A DNA stretch of 64,000 bases from Verrucomicrobiia bacterium. Lineage in GTDB: Bacteria; Verrucomicrobiota; Verrucomicrobiia; JABWAM01. The notes beneath the pieces were generated by a model. It saw only the letters and a program-made list of their open reading frames with translations, had not been told where the DNA came from and made no database searches. The DNA is taken from positions 50,852-114,851 of the forward strand of contig JADZFN010000066.1 of assembly GCA_020849895.1 (NCBI GenBank), in the 5' to 3' direction. The number at the start of each line of letters is the position of its first letter. Positions within the stretch are counted from its first letter, which is position 1. Shown here piece by piece: positions 45,425 through 54,272 of this stretch. The translations under genes and the position numbers were made by a program.

Positions 45425-47983
45425 TCAGAGCCATTTTCGCCGCGCGCGGAGCGTGGCGAGCTTCAGGTCCTGGGCGGCGAGCTCAACGATCTGGGCGACG
45501 CGATGGCGGAGGCGCGCCGAGGCGAGGAGGAGGATGGCGAGCCAAAGGGTGACGGCGCAGAACCAGACGCCGATGAGGCGATAACCCTGGGGGGAGGTCG
45601 TCGCTTCGAAACGGAGCCAGGCGAGAAAGCTCACGACGGCCACGGGAATGGCGACCATGCGCGAGAAGACGGTGGGGCTGGGATGCAGGCGAACGCGGGT
45701 GAGGCGCTTGCCGTCGCCGTGTTCCTCGGTGAGCGACAGGACGCGGATCTGCCACAGGCGGTTGCCGTAGACTTGGTAGTCCCAGTTGCTCCAGCCGGTG
45801 TCGGCGGAGGATTTCCAACCTTCCTGTTCGAGGCGCTTTTGGAATGCGGACAGGAATTGTTCGCGACCGACGCCGGCTTCACTCCAGAAAGAGAGCAGGG
45901 CGGGGCGGTCCCATTCCACGGCCTGGGCGCGACTTGCGGAGGCGGCGCCGACGACCCGGCGCGGCGTGCGTTTCTTGCGTGCCCAGGTGGAGTAGCGGGC
46001 CCATCCGCGGGCGATCGGCTGCCAGAAGGCGAGCGCGACGATGAGGAGGCGGCTCCAGGGGCGGCGGGAGCGCGCTTCGACACGGGCGTGGAGGGCGTAG
46101 GACGCAGCAACGCTGAGGGATCCCGCGAACATCACCGCGGGCAGGTACCAGATCGCGTGAATCTGCAGCGCGACGAGCAACGCGACGAGCGCGGCGACGT
46201 TCCATTCGAGGCTGCTCATGAAGAGCACGAGGTCCGAGGTGCGGCTCGGATAGACGCATTGAAAAAGCCCCATACCGAAGACCCCGTGATACACGATCGG
46301 ACGATGGAGGAGGGAGGAGAAGTTCGTGCCGCCGTAGACGCGCCCCCGCCAGCGCGCCGAACCGGTCGGCCCGAAATAAACGAGATGCTTGAAACGCAGC
46401 AGGGCCTCGGCTTCGCCGTAGCCTTCCTGTTGCCGGAGATAGGCGCGCACATTGAAGCGGCGATGGTGCCAGACGATGGCTGAAGGGCTGAACCCGATGC
46501 GGTGCCCCCGCTGCATCAGTCGCCAGCAGAGGTCCACGTCGTCGCCCGCCTTGCGATATTCGGGATCGAATCCGCCGATGAGTTCGAGCGCCCAGCGGTG
46601 GAACGCCATGTTGCAGCCGGGGATGTGTTCGGCCTCCATGTCGTCAATGAGCACGTGGCTCGGCTGGCCTGGCGAGGCGGCCACGCAGGCCTGCACCCAG
46701 TTCTGGGCGGGCGGTGAGACGTTCGGGCCGCCCGCGGCGGCGAATCCGCCCTGTTCGAGCGTGCCGACGAGGTAATAGAGCCAGTCTTTGTCGGCCATGC
46801 AGTCGCTGTCGGTGTAGGCGATGATTTCGCCTCGGGCAGCCCGCAGGCCGACGTTCCGGGCCACGCTGAGCCCCAGATTTTCCTGCTTGAGATAGCGGAC
46901 CTTCGGGAAGTCTCGGACGATCTGTTCCGTGGAGTCGGTGGACCCGTCGTCCACGAGGATCACCTCGAAATCGGGATAATCCATCTGGAGGAGGGAGGTG
47001 AGGCAGGCCTCGAGCGTGCGTGCGCCGTTGTAGGAACAGACGATGACCGAAACCGGCGGGACGCGTGGAAGCGGAACGCGGGGGCTGCCCTTGAAAAGCG
47101 CACGCACCTCGGCGAGGGCCTTCTTCGGCGCGCGCGCGGCGGTCACGAGACCGAACTTCCAGTCTTCGACGAGGTGGCCGCCGGTGAACCATTCGTCGGT
47201 CCAGGAGAAGAGGATCGTTCCCGCAAGCCCGTGCCGCGCGACGGCTTCGATGTGTCCGCGCAGGAGCGCCGCCTGTTCCTCCTCGGAATGGCGGACGGTA
47301 TCCATCCCAAACTCGCTGAGGATGAGCGGTTTTTCCCCGGCGAGATTTTGGAGCCGCGAGAGGTAGCCTTCGAAATCTCGCGCCCGGTGCAGGTAGACGT
47401 TGTACGAGAAGAAATCCATCGCGCCTGGCAGCAGGTATTCGGTGGGGGGATAGTTCGCGTAGGTGTAGAGGGGGCGCGGGTCGGCCTGGCGGGCGGCGTC
47501 CAACAACTCTTCGAGAAAGGCCTCGATCTTGCGCGACCCGTACCAGCGGACGATCCCGGTCGGGATTTCGTTGCCGATGGCCCAGGCGAAGATCGCGGGG
47601 TGATCCCGCCGTGCGCGCCCGGCGGCGACGACCCGCTCGCGAATCGAGCGGCGCGTCGTTCGGGCGTCGAGGAAGCAGACGTGCTGTTCCCACGGGATCG
47701 TCACGTAGGCCTTGAGGCCGGCGGCCGCGCACTCGTCGAGGAATCCTAAAGGCGGAGGATGATAGAGGCGCACGGTGTTGATGCCCGCGTCCGTCATCCG
47801 GGCAAAATCGTCGCGCGCGTCCGCCGTCGTCGGAAGAAACACCGGGGTGCCTCCCTCTTCGCGGGGCGGGAACGGACCGTAGGTGACGCCCTTGACGAAG
47901 AACTTGCGGCCGCCGTGAAAGAAGAACTTCGAGTTGGCGGAGACGCGTGGGGTGGCGGAACGGCCCTGATGAGATTCAGACAT
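45425..47983 (-). CDS. Glycosidase-GT2 fusion glycosyltransferase
   Basis: 852 aa. Residues 20-295 are a GH2-catalytic/GH5-like barrel without the usual GH2 sandwich domains: FFVKGVTYGPFPP, GINTVRLYHPPPLGFLDECAAAGLKAYVTIPW, GNEIP (Glu139 acid/base), YNVYLHRARDF, LSEFGMDT (Glu224 nucleophile), FSWTDEWFTGG. From 310 a GT2 domain follows: VSVIVCSYNGARTLEACL, VDDGSTD (345), TDSD (391-394), GGFDPEYRKAGDDVDLCWRL; then TMs near 585-660, a soluble domain about 690-770 and two more TMs. No signal peptide is seen, so the hydrolase half may be cytoplasmic, which is odd for a catabolic enzyme. First gene of the three-gene set. Confidence 0.85.
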   Translation of the reverse strand: MSESHQGRSATPRVSANSKFFFHGGRKFFVKGVTYGPFPPREEGGTPVFLPTTADARDDFARMTDAGINTVRLYHPPPLGFLDECAAAGLKAYVTIPWEQHVCFLDARTTRRSIRERVVAAGRARRDHPAIFAWAIGNEIPTGIVRWYGSRKIEAFLEELLDAARQADPRPLYTYANYPPTEYLLPGAMDFFSYNVYLHRARDFEGYLSRLQNLAGEKPLILSEFGMDTVRHSEEEQAALLRGHIEAVARHGLAGTILFSWTDEWFTGGHLVEDWKFGLVTAARAPKKALAEVRALFKGSPRVPLPRVPPVSVIVCSYNGARTLEACLTSLLQMDYPDFEVILVDDGSTDSTEQIVRDFPKVRYLKQENLGLSVARNVGLRAARGEIIAYTDSDCMADKDWLYYLVGTLEQGGFAAAGGPNVSPPAQNWVQACVAASPGQPSHVLIDDMEAEHIPGCNMAFHRWALELIGGFDPEYRKAGDDVDLCWRLMQRGHRIGFSPSAIVWHHRRFNVRAYLRQQEGYGEAEALLRFKHLVYFGPTGSARWRGRVYGGTNFSSLLHRPIVYHGVFGMGLFQCVYPSRTSDLVLFMSSLEWNVAALVALLVALQIHAIWYLPAVMFAGSLSVAASYALHARVEARSRRPWSRLLIVALAFWQPIARGWARYSTWARKKRTPRRVVGAASASRAQAVEWDRPALLSFWSEAGVGREQFLSAFQKRLEQEGWKSSADTGWSNWDYQVYGNRLWQIRVLSLTEEHGDGKRLTRVRLHPSPTVFSRMVAIPVAVVSFLAWLRFEATTSPQGYRLIGVWFCAVTLWLAILLLASARLRHRVAQIVELAAQDLKLATLRARRKWL

Positions 47984-48359
47984 GGAGGGGCGAGAAGTGG
48001 AAGATGGCCTTTCGTTGCCCTTCCTGTCAATGGAGGCGCGGGCAGATCGAGGTGCGGGGCAAGAAGGTCGAGGGAAGCGAGAGGATCGAAGCGGAATTGG
48101 AGGGTGCGCCCCACGGACCGCCTATCCCCTCTTTTTCGCCGCGATCGAGCAGCGCCGGCTCATTGATTGCGCATCCGACGGATGGAGAAATCTCTCCCGG
48201 GCTTCCATCCCTGTGACGCTTGGGTTAGGGTCGCGTCGCGTTCCATGAAGACGCCCCCTATCCAGAAACGCGCAGTGACCGGCTTCGGCTTGATCGGAGA
48301 AACGACGCATGAGGGAGGGGTGGCGTCGGAATCTCGCGCAGAGGACCGTCACGACGCGA
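47984..48359. other. Divergent intergenic region, possible promoters both ways
   Basis: No gene supported in about 375 bp. A consensus -35 TTGACA on the minus strand (TGTCAA at 48025-48030) is 42 bp from the fusion-gene ATG, but its -10 (CCATCT) is poor. On the plus strand no clear pair is seen. Confidence 0.3.
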
Positions 48360-49484
48360 ATGAAGGCGATGCGGGACGCTAAACCTCTTCCGCTTTCGAC
48401 CGGGTGTTTGCCGGCGTTGAGGCGCCGCATTCGCGAGGGCGTGCGCGAGTTGCTTCCCGCCTATTTCGCCATGCCGATGGCGACGGGCGTAATCTCGATC
48501 GCCGCCCATTTTCTGGATCTCCCGTTGCTCGCACACGCCTTGTTCTGGCTGAACCTCGTCCTCTACGCGGCGCTCTGGCTGATGACCTTCGCGCGCGTGC
48601 GGTTTTATCTTCAGGACCTGCTTGCCGACTGGAGTGATCATCAGCGTGGCGTCGGGTTCTTCACCACCGTGGCGGCGACGAACATCCTTGGATCGCAGTT
48701 CGCGATCGTTCGTGGCGATCAAGCGGTCGGATTCGGATTGTGGTGGGTGGGTCTGGTCCTCTGGAGCCTCTGCATGTACGGGATTTTTACCACGTTGACC
48801 GTGAAGGAGAACAAGCCCTCGCTCGCGGAAGGGATCAACGGAGGCTGGCTCACCGCCGTGGTCGCCACGCAGTCCCTTTGCGTTCTGGGCTGTGCGATCT
48901 CTCCCGCCTTCGGCGCGCATCGCGCTCCGGCCCTTTTCATCATGCTGATCCTATGGCTCTGCGGCGGGATGCTCTACATCTGGCTCATTTCCCTCATCTT
49001 TTATCGCTACAGCTTCTTCCGGTTTCCCGCCTCCGACCTGAACCCGCCCTATTGGATCAACATGGGCGCCATGGCGATCTCCACGCTGGCGGGCACGGCG
49101 CTCATTCGCAACGCGGAGGCCTCCGAACTCCTGCGATCGCTGCGCCCGTTTCTCCAGGGATTCACGCTCTGGTACTGGGCGACGGCGACATGGTGGATCC
49201 CCATGCTGTTCATCCTGGCCGTCTGGCGCCACGGCCTGAAGCGTTTTCCGGTCGCCTACGATCCGCTCTTCTGGGGCGCGGTCTTTCCGCTGGGCATGTA
49301 TGCGTCGAGCACGTTTCAACTGGCGCGCGTGGTGGAGCTGCCGTTTTTGATTCCGCTCGCCCGGGGGTTCCTTGTCGTGGCGCTGGCCGCGTGGACGCTG
49401 ACCTTCCTCGGCCTCCTCCGATGCCTGATGCCGTGGGAGAGTCCTTCGGATGCCGGGCGATTGCACAAAGGCGACTTTTCTTGA
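48360..49484 (+). CDS. TDT-family transporter (TehA/Mae1-like)
   Basis: 374 aa from MKAMRDAKPL (the track's 48309 ATG lacks a ribosome-binding site; 48369 is also possible). About ten hydrophobic segments beginning LPAYFAMPMATGVISIAAHFLDLP, the usual PxxFxMVMGTGI-like opening of the tellurite-resistance/dicarboxylate transporter family, then GVGFFTTVAATNILGSQFAI, and PVAYDPLFWGAVFPLGMYASSTFQLARV near the C-terminus. Members move malate, C4-dicarboxylates or sulfite; the substrate cannot be assigned. Its stop overlaps the promoter of the following porin gene. Confidence 0.82.
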   Translation: MKAMRDAKPLPLSTGCLPALRRRIREGVRELLPAYFAMPMATGVISIAAHFLDLPLLAHALFWLNLVLYAALWLMTFARVRFYLQDLLADWSDHQRGVGFFTTVAATNILGSQFAIVRGDQAVGFGLWWVGLVLWSLCMYGIFTTLTVKENKPSLAEGINGGWLTAVVATQSLCVLGCAISPAFGAHRAPALFIMLILWLCGGMLYIWLISLIFYRYSFFRFPASDLNPPYWINMGAMAISTLAGTALIRNAEASELLRSLRPFLQGFTLWYWATATWWIPMLFILAVWRHGLKRFPVAYDPLFWGAVFPLGMYASSTFQLARVVELPFLIPLARGFLVVALAAWTLTFLGLLRCLMPWESPSDAGRLHKGDFS

Positions 49485-49509
49485 CAGGCTTTCGGAGAGG
49501 AAATCAAAT
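49481..49509 (+). promoter_or_regulatory. Putative promoter of the alginate-export-like porin
   Basis: TTGACA overlapping the transporter stop, 17-bp spacer, TCAAAT, then only 14 bp to the ATG, with no clear ribosome-binding site. Confidence 0.5.
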
Positions 49510-49523
49510 CCACTGAGCCTTTC

Positions 49524-50945
49524 ATGAACCGCCGTTCGATTTCAGCAGCCTTCGTCCGCACCTTGGTTTTTTTTGTCGTGAGTTCGGGGGTGCCGATTCG
49601 CGCGGACGACGCCTTGAAGGCCGAGGCGGCGCCGTCTGCAGGACACGGGATGGAAAAGGTCGTTTCGTCCGCGACGGACCCGTGGGTGCTGTTTGACGGA
49701 AAACTCCGGTGGAGCGCCCAGGAGCGCCTCCGCGCCGAGTGGCGCGAGAATAACTTCGATTTCGATCGCGGGATCAACTCCCTGACGGACGACGCCTGGC
49801 TGCTCCAGCGTTTCCGCCTCGGACTGACAGCGCGGCCCGTCGAGCCGCTCACGCTGATGGCCGAGGGGCAGGACGCCCGGGAGTTCGGCAGCGCGCGTCC
49901 GAACGTTCCGGGCGCGCTGGGCGCTGAAGGCGACGACGAATTTGACCTGCGCCAGGCGTGGCTGCAGCTCGCGGACCTGAAGACGTTTCCGGCGGGCCTG
50001 AAAGCGGGACGAATGCCGTGGGGTTACGGCGACCAGCGCCTGATCGGCGAATCCGATTGGGGCAACTTCGGGCGCGTCTTTGACGGGGCTGTCGTCTTCG
50101 CGGAGTTCGGCAAGGCGCGGCTGGACGTCTTCTTCGGAAGCCCGGTGCTCACCCAGCCGACCAAACTCAACCCGGACGACGGGCACGACCGCCTCGCGGG
50201 CGTCTATTTCTCCTCGAAAGAATGGCTCGGTCAGACGACCGAATTCTATGTCCTTCGCCGCCGCCATACGAACGCGATTAACAACGGGCAGGCGCAGGAG
50301 ACCTGGACACCCGGAGTGCGTGCGAGCTCTCGTCCCGGCGCGTATGGCGGCTGGGATTATGAGGGTGAGTTCGCCGGCCAGGCGGGCACGGTGGCGTCCT
50401 CGACCACACCGTTCATCTCGAAACCGCACGAGGCGTTCGCCTCGCACATTCAGGGAGGCTACACATGGTCGGAGGATGCGTGGAAACCGCGTGTGGGCCT
50501 TCTCTACGATTATGCGTCGGGCAACTCGGATCCGAACGGGAGCACGGACACGAGCTTTCAAGGTCTCTTCCCGACGAACCATAAATTTTACGGGGGGATG
50601 GATCTTTTTGCGTGGCGAAACATTCACGATGGAGCATTGAGCCTTTCGTGCGAGCCGCGCCTGGGCGTAAGCGTGAAATTGGAACTGCACACCTTCTGGC
50701 TGGCAGAGACGGCGGACGCCTGGTATCGCGCGAACGGGTTTACCGTGGTGCGTCCCGCGGCAGCGGGCCGCAACGTGAGCGGTCACGTCGGGGAAGAGGT
50801 GGATTTCGTGCTGGGATGGAAGATCAATCGCTTCCTTACCCTCGGAGGAGGGTACAGCCATTTCTTTGCGGATGGTTTTCCGCGCGCGACGGGAAAAGCT
50901 TCCGACGCCGATTTCGGCTACCTCCAGCTCACCGCGGGCTTCTGA
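49524..50945 (+). CDS. Alginate-export (AlgE-like) outer-membrane porin
   Basis: 473 aa. Signal peptide MNRRSISAAFVRTLVFFVVSSGVPIRA; mature barrel with LRWSAQERLRAEWRENNFDFD, DAWLLQRFRLGLTARPVEPLTLMAEGQDAREFG, FDLRQAWLQLADLKTFPAGLKAGRMPWGYGDQRLIGESDWGNFGRVFDGA and a terminal YLQLTAGF with C-terminal Phe. The RQAWLQL...GRM...YGDxRLIG series matches the Alginate_exp family. It may export or import an anionic polysaccharide. It lies 1.5 kb from the synthase-hydrolase gene set on the other strand, so a role in secreting that polymer is plausible but unproven. Confidence 0.78.
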   Translation: MNRRSISAAFVRTLVFFVVSSGVPIRADDALKAEAAPSAGHGMEKVVSSATDPWVLFDGKLRWSAQERLRAEWRENNFDFDRGINSLTDDAWLLQRFRLGLTARPVEPLTLMAEGQDAREFGSARPNVPGALGAEGDDEFDLRQAWLQLADLKTFPAGLKAGRMPWGYGDQRLIGESDWGNFGRVFDGAVVFAEFGKARLDVFFGSPVLTQPTKLNPDDGHDRLAGVYFSSKEWLGQTTEFYVLRRRHTNAINNGQAQETWTPGVRASSRPGAYGGWDYEGEFAGQAGTVASSTTPFISKPHEAFASHIQGGYTWSEDAWKPRVGLLYDYASGNSDPNGSTDTSFQGLFPTNHKFYGGMDLFAWRNIHDGALSLSCEPRLGVSVKLELHTFWLAETADAWYRANGFTVVRPAAAGRNVSGHVGEEVDFVLGWKINRFLTLGGGYSHFFADGFPRATGKASDADFGYLQLTAGF

Positions 50946-51083
50946 GTCGAAACAGGAGAAGGCGCGTCGCGATCGTTGAGGAAGCCGTCGAGTCCGACCG
51001 TTCCGCACGATGATCCCGCCCGCGCGCTCGCGTTTTTCGTGCGGTCTGCTACTCTGGCGGCGCGGTTTCTCCGTGCGACTCCC

Positions 51084-51908
51084 ATGAGCCTCCGAAGTTT
51101 TGATGACGCAGGGTGGAGCGTTCGCCCCACTCCGGCCGTGAAGTGGCTTCTCGGCATCAATTTCGCCGTTTTTTTGCTCCAGCAGGTTTTCCGGGCGATG
51201 GGGAACCAGCTCTTTGCGGATTTTCTGAAGCTCTCCGCCCAGAAGATCCACGAGGGGTGCCTCTGGCAGTTCGTCACCTATATGTTCCTCCACGGGAGCG
51301 TGATTCACTTGCTGCTGAACCTCCTGATGCTCTACTTTTTCGGCAACGAGGTGGAGTTCGCGCTCGGACCGAAGCACTTCCTCGTGATCTACTTCGGTGG
51401 CGGGATCTTCGGTGGACTCACATGGTTCGCCTTCAATTTCCACACGGCCACCTCGATGGTCGGCGCGTCGGGCGCCGTCTACGCGGTCGCGCTTGCGTTT
51501 GCGTCCCTTTATCCGCACCGGCCGATCACGCTTCTGGTCTTTTTTGTCCTGCCGGTGACCTTGCTTGCGAAGTATTGGGCGCTCGTGGCGGTCGCGCTCT
51601 CGGTCCTGTTCCTGATCAGCGACGACGGGGGCAACGTGGCCCATCTCGCCCACCTCGGCGGCATGGCGGTGGGTTGGCTCTATGTGCGCCGCCTTCGCGC
51701 AGCGGCCGCCGCTCCGAGCCCGCGTCCGTCGCGGCGCGACGCCTCAGGGCATCCTCCCGTGCAGACGCTGCAGCCGCGCCTGCGCAAAAGCGAATACATC
51801 GCCCGTCAGGTGGATCCGATCCTCGATAAGATTGCCGAGCACGGGATCCAGAGTTTGACTCGTGAGGAGCGGCGCATCCTCGACGAGGCCAAGGACCGTC
51901 TCTCGTGA
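51084..51908 (+). CDS. Rhomboid-family intramembrane serine protease
   Basis: 274 aa from MSLRSFDDAGWSVRPTPAVKWLLGINFAVFLL at 51084; the 36 earlier residues in the track are not conserved. Six hydrophobic segments: FVTYMFLHGSVIHLLLNLLMLYFFGNEVE, catalytic Ser129 in MVGASGAVYA, and His190 in NVAHLAHLGGMAVGWLY. The cytoplasmic C-terminal tail ends RKSEYIARQVDPILDKIAEHGIQSLTREERRILDEAKDRLS, a short helical module common on rhomboids of Bacteroidetes and PVC bacteria. Its stop overlaps the GTG start of the next gene. Confidence 0.92.
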   Translation: MSLRSFDDAGWSVRPTPAVKWLLGINFAVFLLQQVFRAMGNQLFADFLKLSAQKIHEGCLWQFVTYMFLHGSVIHLLLNLLMLYFFGNEVEFALGPKHFLVIYFGGGIFGGLTWFAFNFHTATSMVGASGAVYAVALAFASLYPHRPITLLVFFVLPVTLLAKYWALVAVALSVLFLISDDGGNVAHLAHLGGMAVGWLYVRRLRAAAAAPSPRPSRRDASGHPPVQTLQPRLRKSEYIARQVDPILDKIAEHGIQSLTREERRILDEAKDRLS

Positions 51909-52684
51909 GAGCCGGCGCCCTTCTCGTCCTGGCGGCGCTCACCGGCCTGACGCCTGCGGCGGTGGCGGCAAGCCCGCGCGCCGCGCCCTATGCCGACGGC
52001 GAACGGCTCACCTACCATTTTTATTGGGGTCCTCTCAAGGTGGGGCACGGGACGTTCGAGGTCCGCCGGGAAAAGGACGGGATCGAGGAGTTCACTGTGG
52101 ACGTGCGTTCCAACGGTCTGATCGCCGCGATCTATCCGGTGGAAGACCGGTTACGCAGCCGTTTCGATCCCACGCGCCTGCGCGGGCTCTCGAACGAACA
52201 GGTGCGCAGCGAAGGCACGCACCGGGTCTGGGAACAAACCTGGTTTTTCCACGATGTGGGACACGGGTGGATGCAGTCCTTGCTCACTGGGGAAACGAAA
52301 TGGTTCGAGATCCCGGCGGAGGGCAGCGTGGACAAGCTGTCGCTCGTTTATCTGATGCGTCACAAGGACTGGCGTGCGCGCGATCGTTACCGCGCCACCC
52401 TCGGCAGCGACCGGGGCGTTCAGACGATCGAGGTGCGCAAGCTCGGAACGGAGATTGTGACGCTCGACGACTTTCCGCCCATTGCCGCGTTCGTCGTGGA
52501 GCCCGATCCGAAATACCTGCGCGGCTTCGTCAAGCGCGGACGGGTGACAGCCTGGGTAAGCGACGATCCGCGCGCGGTCCCTCTCAAGGTGCTCGCGAAA
52601 CTGCCGGTCGGCACCGTCCAAGCCCAGCTCGTGAAGGCCGAAGGAGTGGGCGCTTGGCCCACCGGCGACGAAACCGGGAAGTGA
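51905..52684 (+). CDS. DUF3108-family periplasmic protein
   Basis: 259 aa; GTG start inside the rhomboid stop (GTGA overlap). Signal peptide MRAGALLVLAALTGLTPAAVAAS, then PYADGERLTYHFYWGPLKVGHGTFEVRREKDGIEEFTVDVRSNGLIAAIYPVEDRLRSRFDP, the characteristic DUF3108 opening, and later DDFPPIAAFVVEPDPKYLRGFVKRGRVTAWVSDDPRAVPLKVLAKLPVGTVQAQLVKA. The function of the family is not established; an envelope lipid-related role is sometimes suggested. Confidence 0.8.
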   Translation: MRAGALLVLAALTGLTPAAVAASPRAAPYADGERLTYHFYWGPLKVGHGTFEVRREKDGIEEFTVDVRSNGLIAAIYPVEDRLRSRFDPTRLRGLSNEQVRSEGTHRVWEQTWFFHDVGHGWMQSLLTGETKWFEIPAEGSVDKLSLVYLMRHKDWRARDRYRATLGSDRGVQTIEVRKLGTEIVTLDDFPPIAAFVVEPDPKYLRGFVKRGRVTAWVSDDPRAVPLKVLAKLPVGTVQAQLVKAEGVGAWPTGDETGK

Positions 52685-52688
52685 TTCC

Positions 52689-53612
52689 GTGGATGTCTTT
52701 TTCTACGAGGCGTTCACCGAAGAGGCCGCCGAACTGAAACAACGGCTACCGGCCGGTGTGCGCGCCGGATTCGCGCGCGAGACGATCCAGGAGTCCGGCC
52801 ACGGCGCGCCGCCCGCCCGCCTCATCAGCCTCCGCACCCAGTCGAAGATCCCGCCCGCGTGGTTCGCGAGCCTCGACGGCGTTCTCGCGCGCACGACCGG
52901 CTGGGACCACCTCGCGGGGTTCCCCGTTCCTTCGGGCCATCTGCCCGAATACTGCACCCGCGCCGTGGCGGAGCATGCGATGCTCCTTTGGACCGCGCTC
53001 CTCCGCCGCCTCCCGCGGCAGATGATGCAGTTTGAGCGCTTTGACCGCGACGGTCTGACCGGAAGCGAGTGCGCCGGACGCCGGTTGCTCGTCGTCGGCG
53101 TCGGACGCATCGGGCGCGAGATCGTCCGGCTCGGACGCGCCCTTGACATGACGGTGCGGGGCGTGGATGTCATCCACCGCCACGTCGAGATCGAGTATGT
53201 GACGCCGTCGGAAGGGATCCCCTGGGCCGACGTGATCGTCTGCGCGATGAACCTCACGCCTGAGAACCGGGGATGGTTCGGCGGCGCGCGACTCGCGGCG
53301 GCGCGGCGCGGTGCGATCTTCGTGAACGTGGCGCGCGGAGAGCTCTCGCCCGCGAACGATCTCGCACGATGGCTCGACGACGGCACTCTCGGCGGTGTCG
53401 GTCTCGACGTGTATGAGGACGAGCCGCGCCTGGCCGTGGCGCTCCGCGCGGGACAGGGAGGCTTTCCTCTCGCGGGGCGGCCCGATGCGATCCTCACGCC
53501 GCACAATGCCTTCAACACGGGCGAGGCCGTCGCGCGCAAGGCGCGCCAGACCGTGGAAGAGATTCTCGGGTTCCTCCGCGGACACCGTTTTAGTTGGCCG
53601 CCGGGCGAGTGA
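52689..53612 (+). CDS. D-2-hydroxyacid dehydrogenase family protein
   Basis: 307 aa, GTG start, 4 bp after the DUF3108 stop. The NAD-binding core has GVGRIG (137-142), MTVRGVDVIHRHVEIEYVTPSEGIPWADVIVCAMNLTPENRGWFGGARLAAARRGAIFVNVARGELSP (the catalytic Arg region), a DVYEDEP acid site and TPHNAFNT with the catalytic His. It oxidises or reduces a 2-hydroxy/2-keto acid; the specific substrate is not predictable. Probably co-transcribed with the rhomboid and DUF3108 genes. Confidence 0.88.
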   Translation: MDVFFYEAFTEEAAELKQRLPAGVRAGFARETIQESGHGAPPARLISLRTQSKIPPAWFASLDGVLARTTGWDHLAGFPVPSGHLPEYCTRAVAEHAMLLWTALLRRLPRQMMQFERFDRDGLTGSECAGRRLLVVGVGRIGREIVRLGRALDMTVRGVDVIHRHVEIEYVTPSEGIPWADVIVCAMNLTPENRGWFGGARLAAARRGAIFVNVARGELSPANDLARWLDDGTLGGVGLDVYEDEPRLAVALRAGQGGFPLAGRPDAILTPHNAFNTGEAVARKARQTVEEILGFLRGHRFSWPPGE

Positions 53613-53741
53613 TCTCTTCCGCGCACCGAGGACGCGCCATTTGGAGGGATGCGGCCGGTCTGCTTCTCGAGCCCGCGCGGTGTACGGTTTCCGTTCGACG
53701 GTCCGACGACGAAAAGGCTCCGAAAGACGCCGGGCGCCGCC

Positions 53742-54272
53742 TCACTCTCGACCGATCCGGTCGAGTTTTTGGGCGAGCGCGTCGCGATCGAGCATTTCCA
53801 CCGGCAGCGCGATGAGTTCTTCGATGCAACGGAGCAGGTCTTTCGCGAGCGCGCGGAAAACGGCGAGCTTTTCCGCATCGGTTCCCGTGCACTTGATCGG
53901 ATCGTCGAAAGACCAGTGGGCGATCACCGGGTTCCCCTCCCATGACGGATATGCCGCGGCGCGCGCGCGATCGCAGAGGGTGATCACGAAATCGAATCTT
54001 TCGTTTCGGATTTCCTCCCAGGATTTCGGACGATGTCTCGAAAGGTCCGCGTGCAACTCCAAGGCGACCTGGATCGTCAGCGGATGCACGGTGCCGGCAG
54101 GTTGCGTCCCCGCGCTGACGCCCTCGAAACGTCCGCCGTTGAGATCGAGACGGTTGATCAGTCCTTCCGCGATCTGGCTGCGACACGAGTTTCCCGTGCA
54201 GAGAAACAAGACCCGCCGTCGGCGGGCTTCGTCCCCGGTCGCCTTTCGACGTCGGTTGAACATGCGGATCAT
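53742..54272 (-). CDS. Low-molecular-weight phosphatase / ArsC-like protein
   Basis: 176 aa. Basic N-terminal tail, then VLFLCTGNSCRSQIAEGL with the P-loop CTGNSCR (Cys25-Arg31), GVSAGTQPAGTVHPLTIQVALELHADLS, FDFVITLCDRARAAAYPSWEGNPVIAHWSFDDP and a helical C-terminus. This is the thioredoxin-linked ArsC fold, but the second redox cysteine expected at CDxAxxxC is alanine (CDRARAAA), so the usual three-cysteine relay looks incomplete. It may be a plain phosphatase or use another reductant. No arsB, arsR or acr3 adjoins it. Confidence 0.8.
   Translation of the reverse strand: MIRMFNRRRKATGDEARRRRVLFLCTGNSCRSQIAEGLINRLDLNGGRFEGVSAGTQPAGTVHPLTIQVALELHADLSRHRPKSWEEIRNERFDFVITLCDRARAAAYPSWEGNPVIAHWSFDDPIKCTGTDAEKLAVFRALAKDLLRCIEELIALPVEMLDRDALAQKLDRIGRE

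Noticed and set aside
42013-45552. 1179-aa plus-strand ORF
   Set aside because: Antisense to the GH18-CE4-GT2 fusion, whose catalytic motifs are all intact on the minus strand.
53742-54272. Confident arsenate reductase
   Set aside because: The second relay cysteine is absent and no ars genes adjoin.
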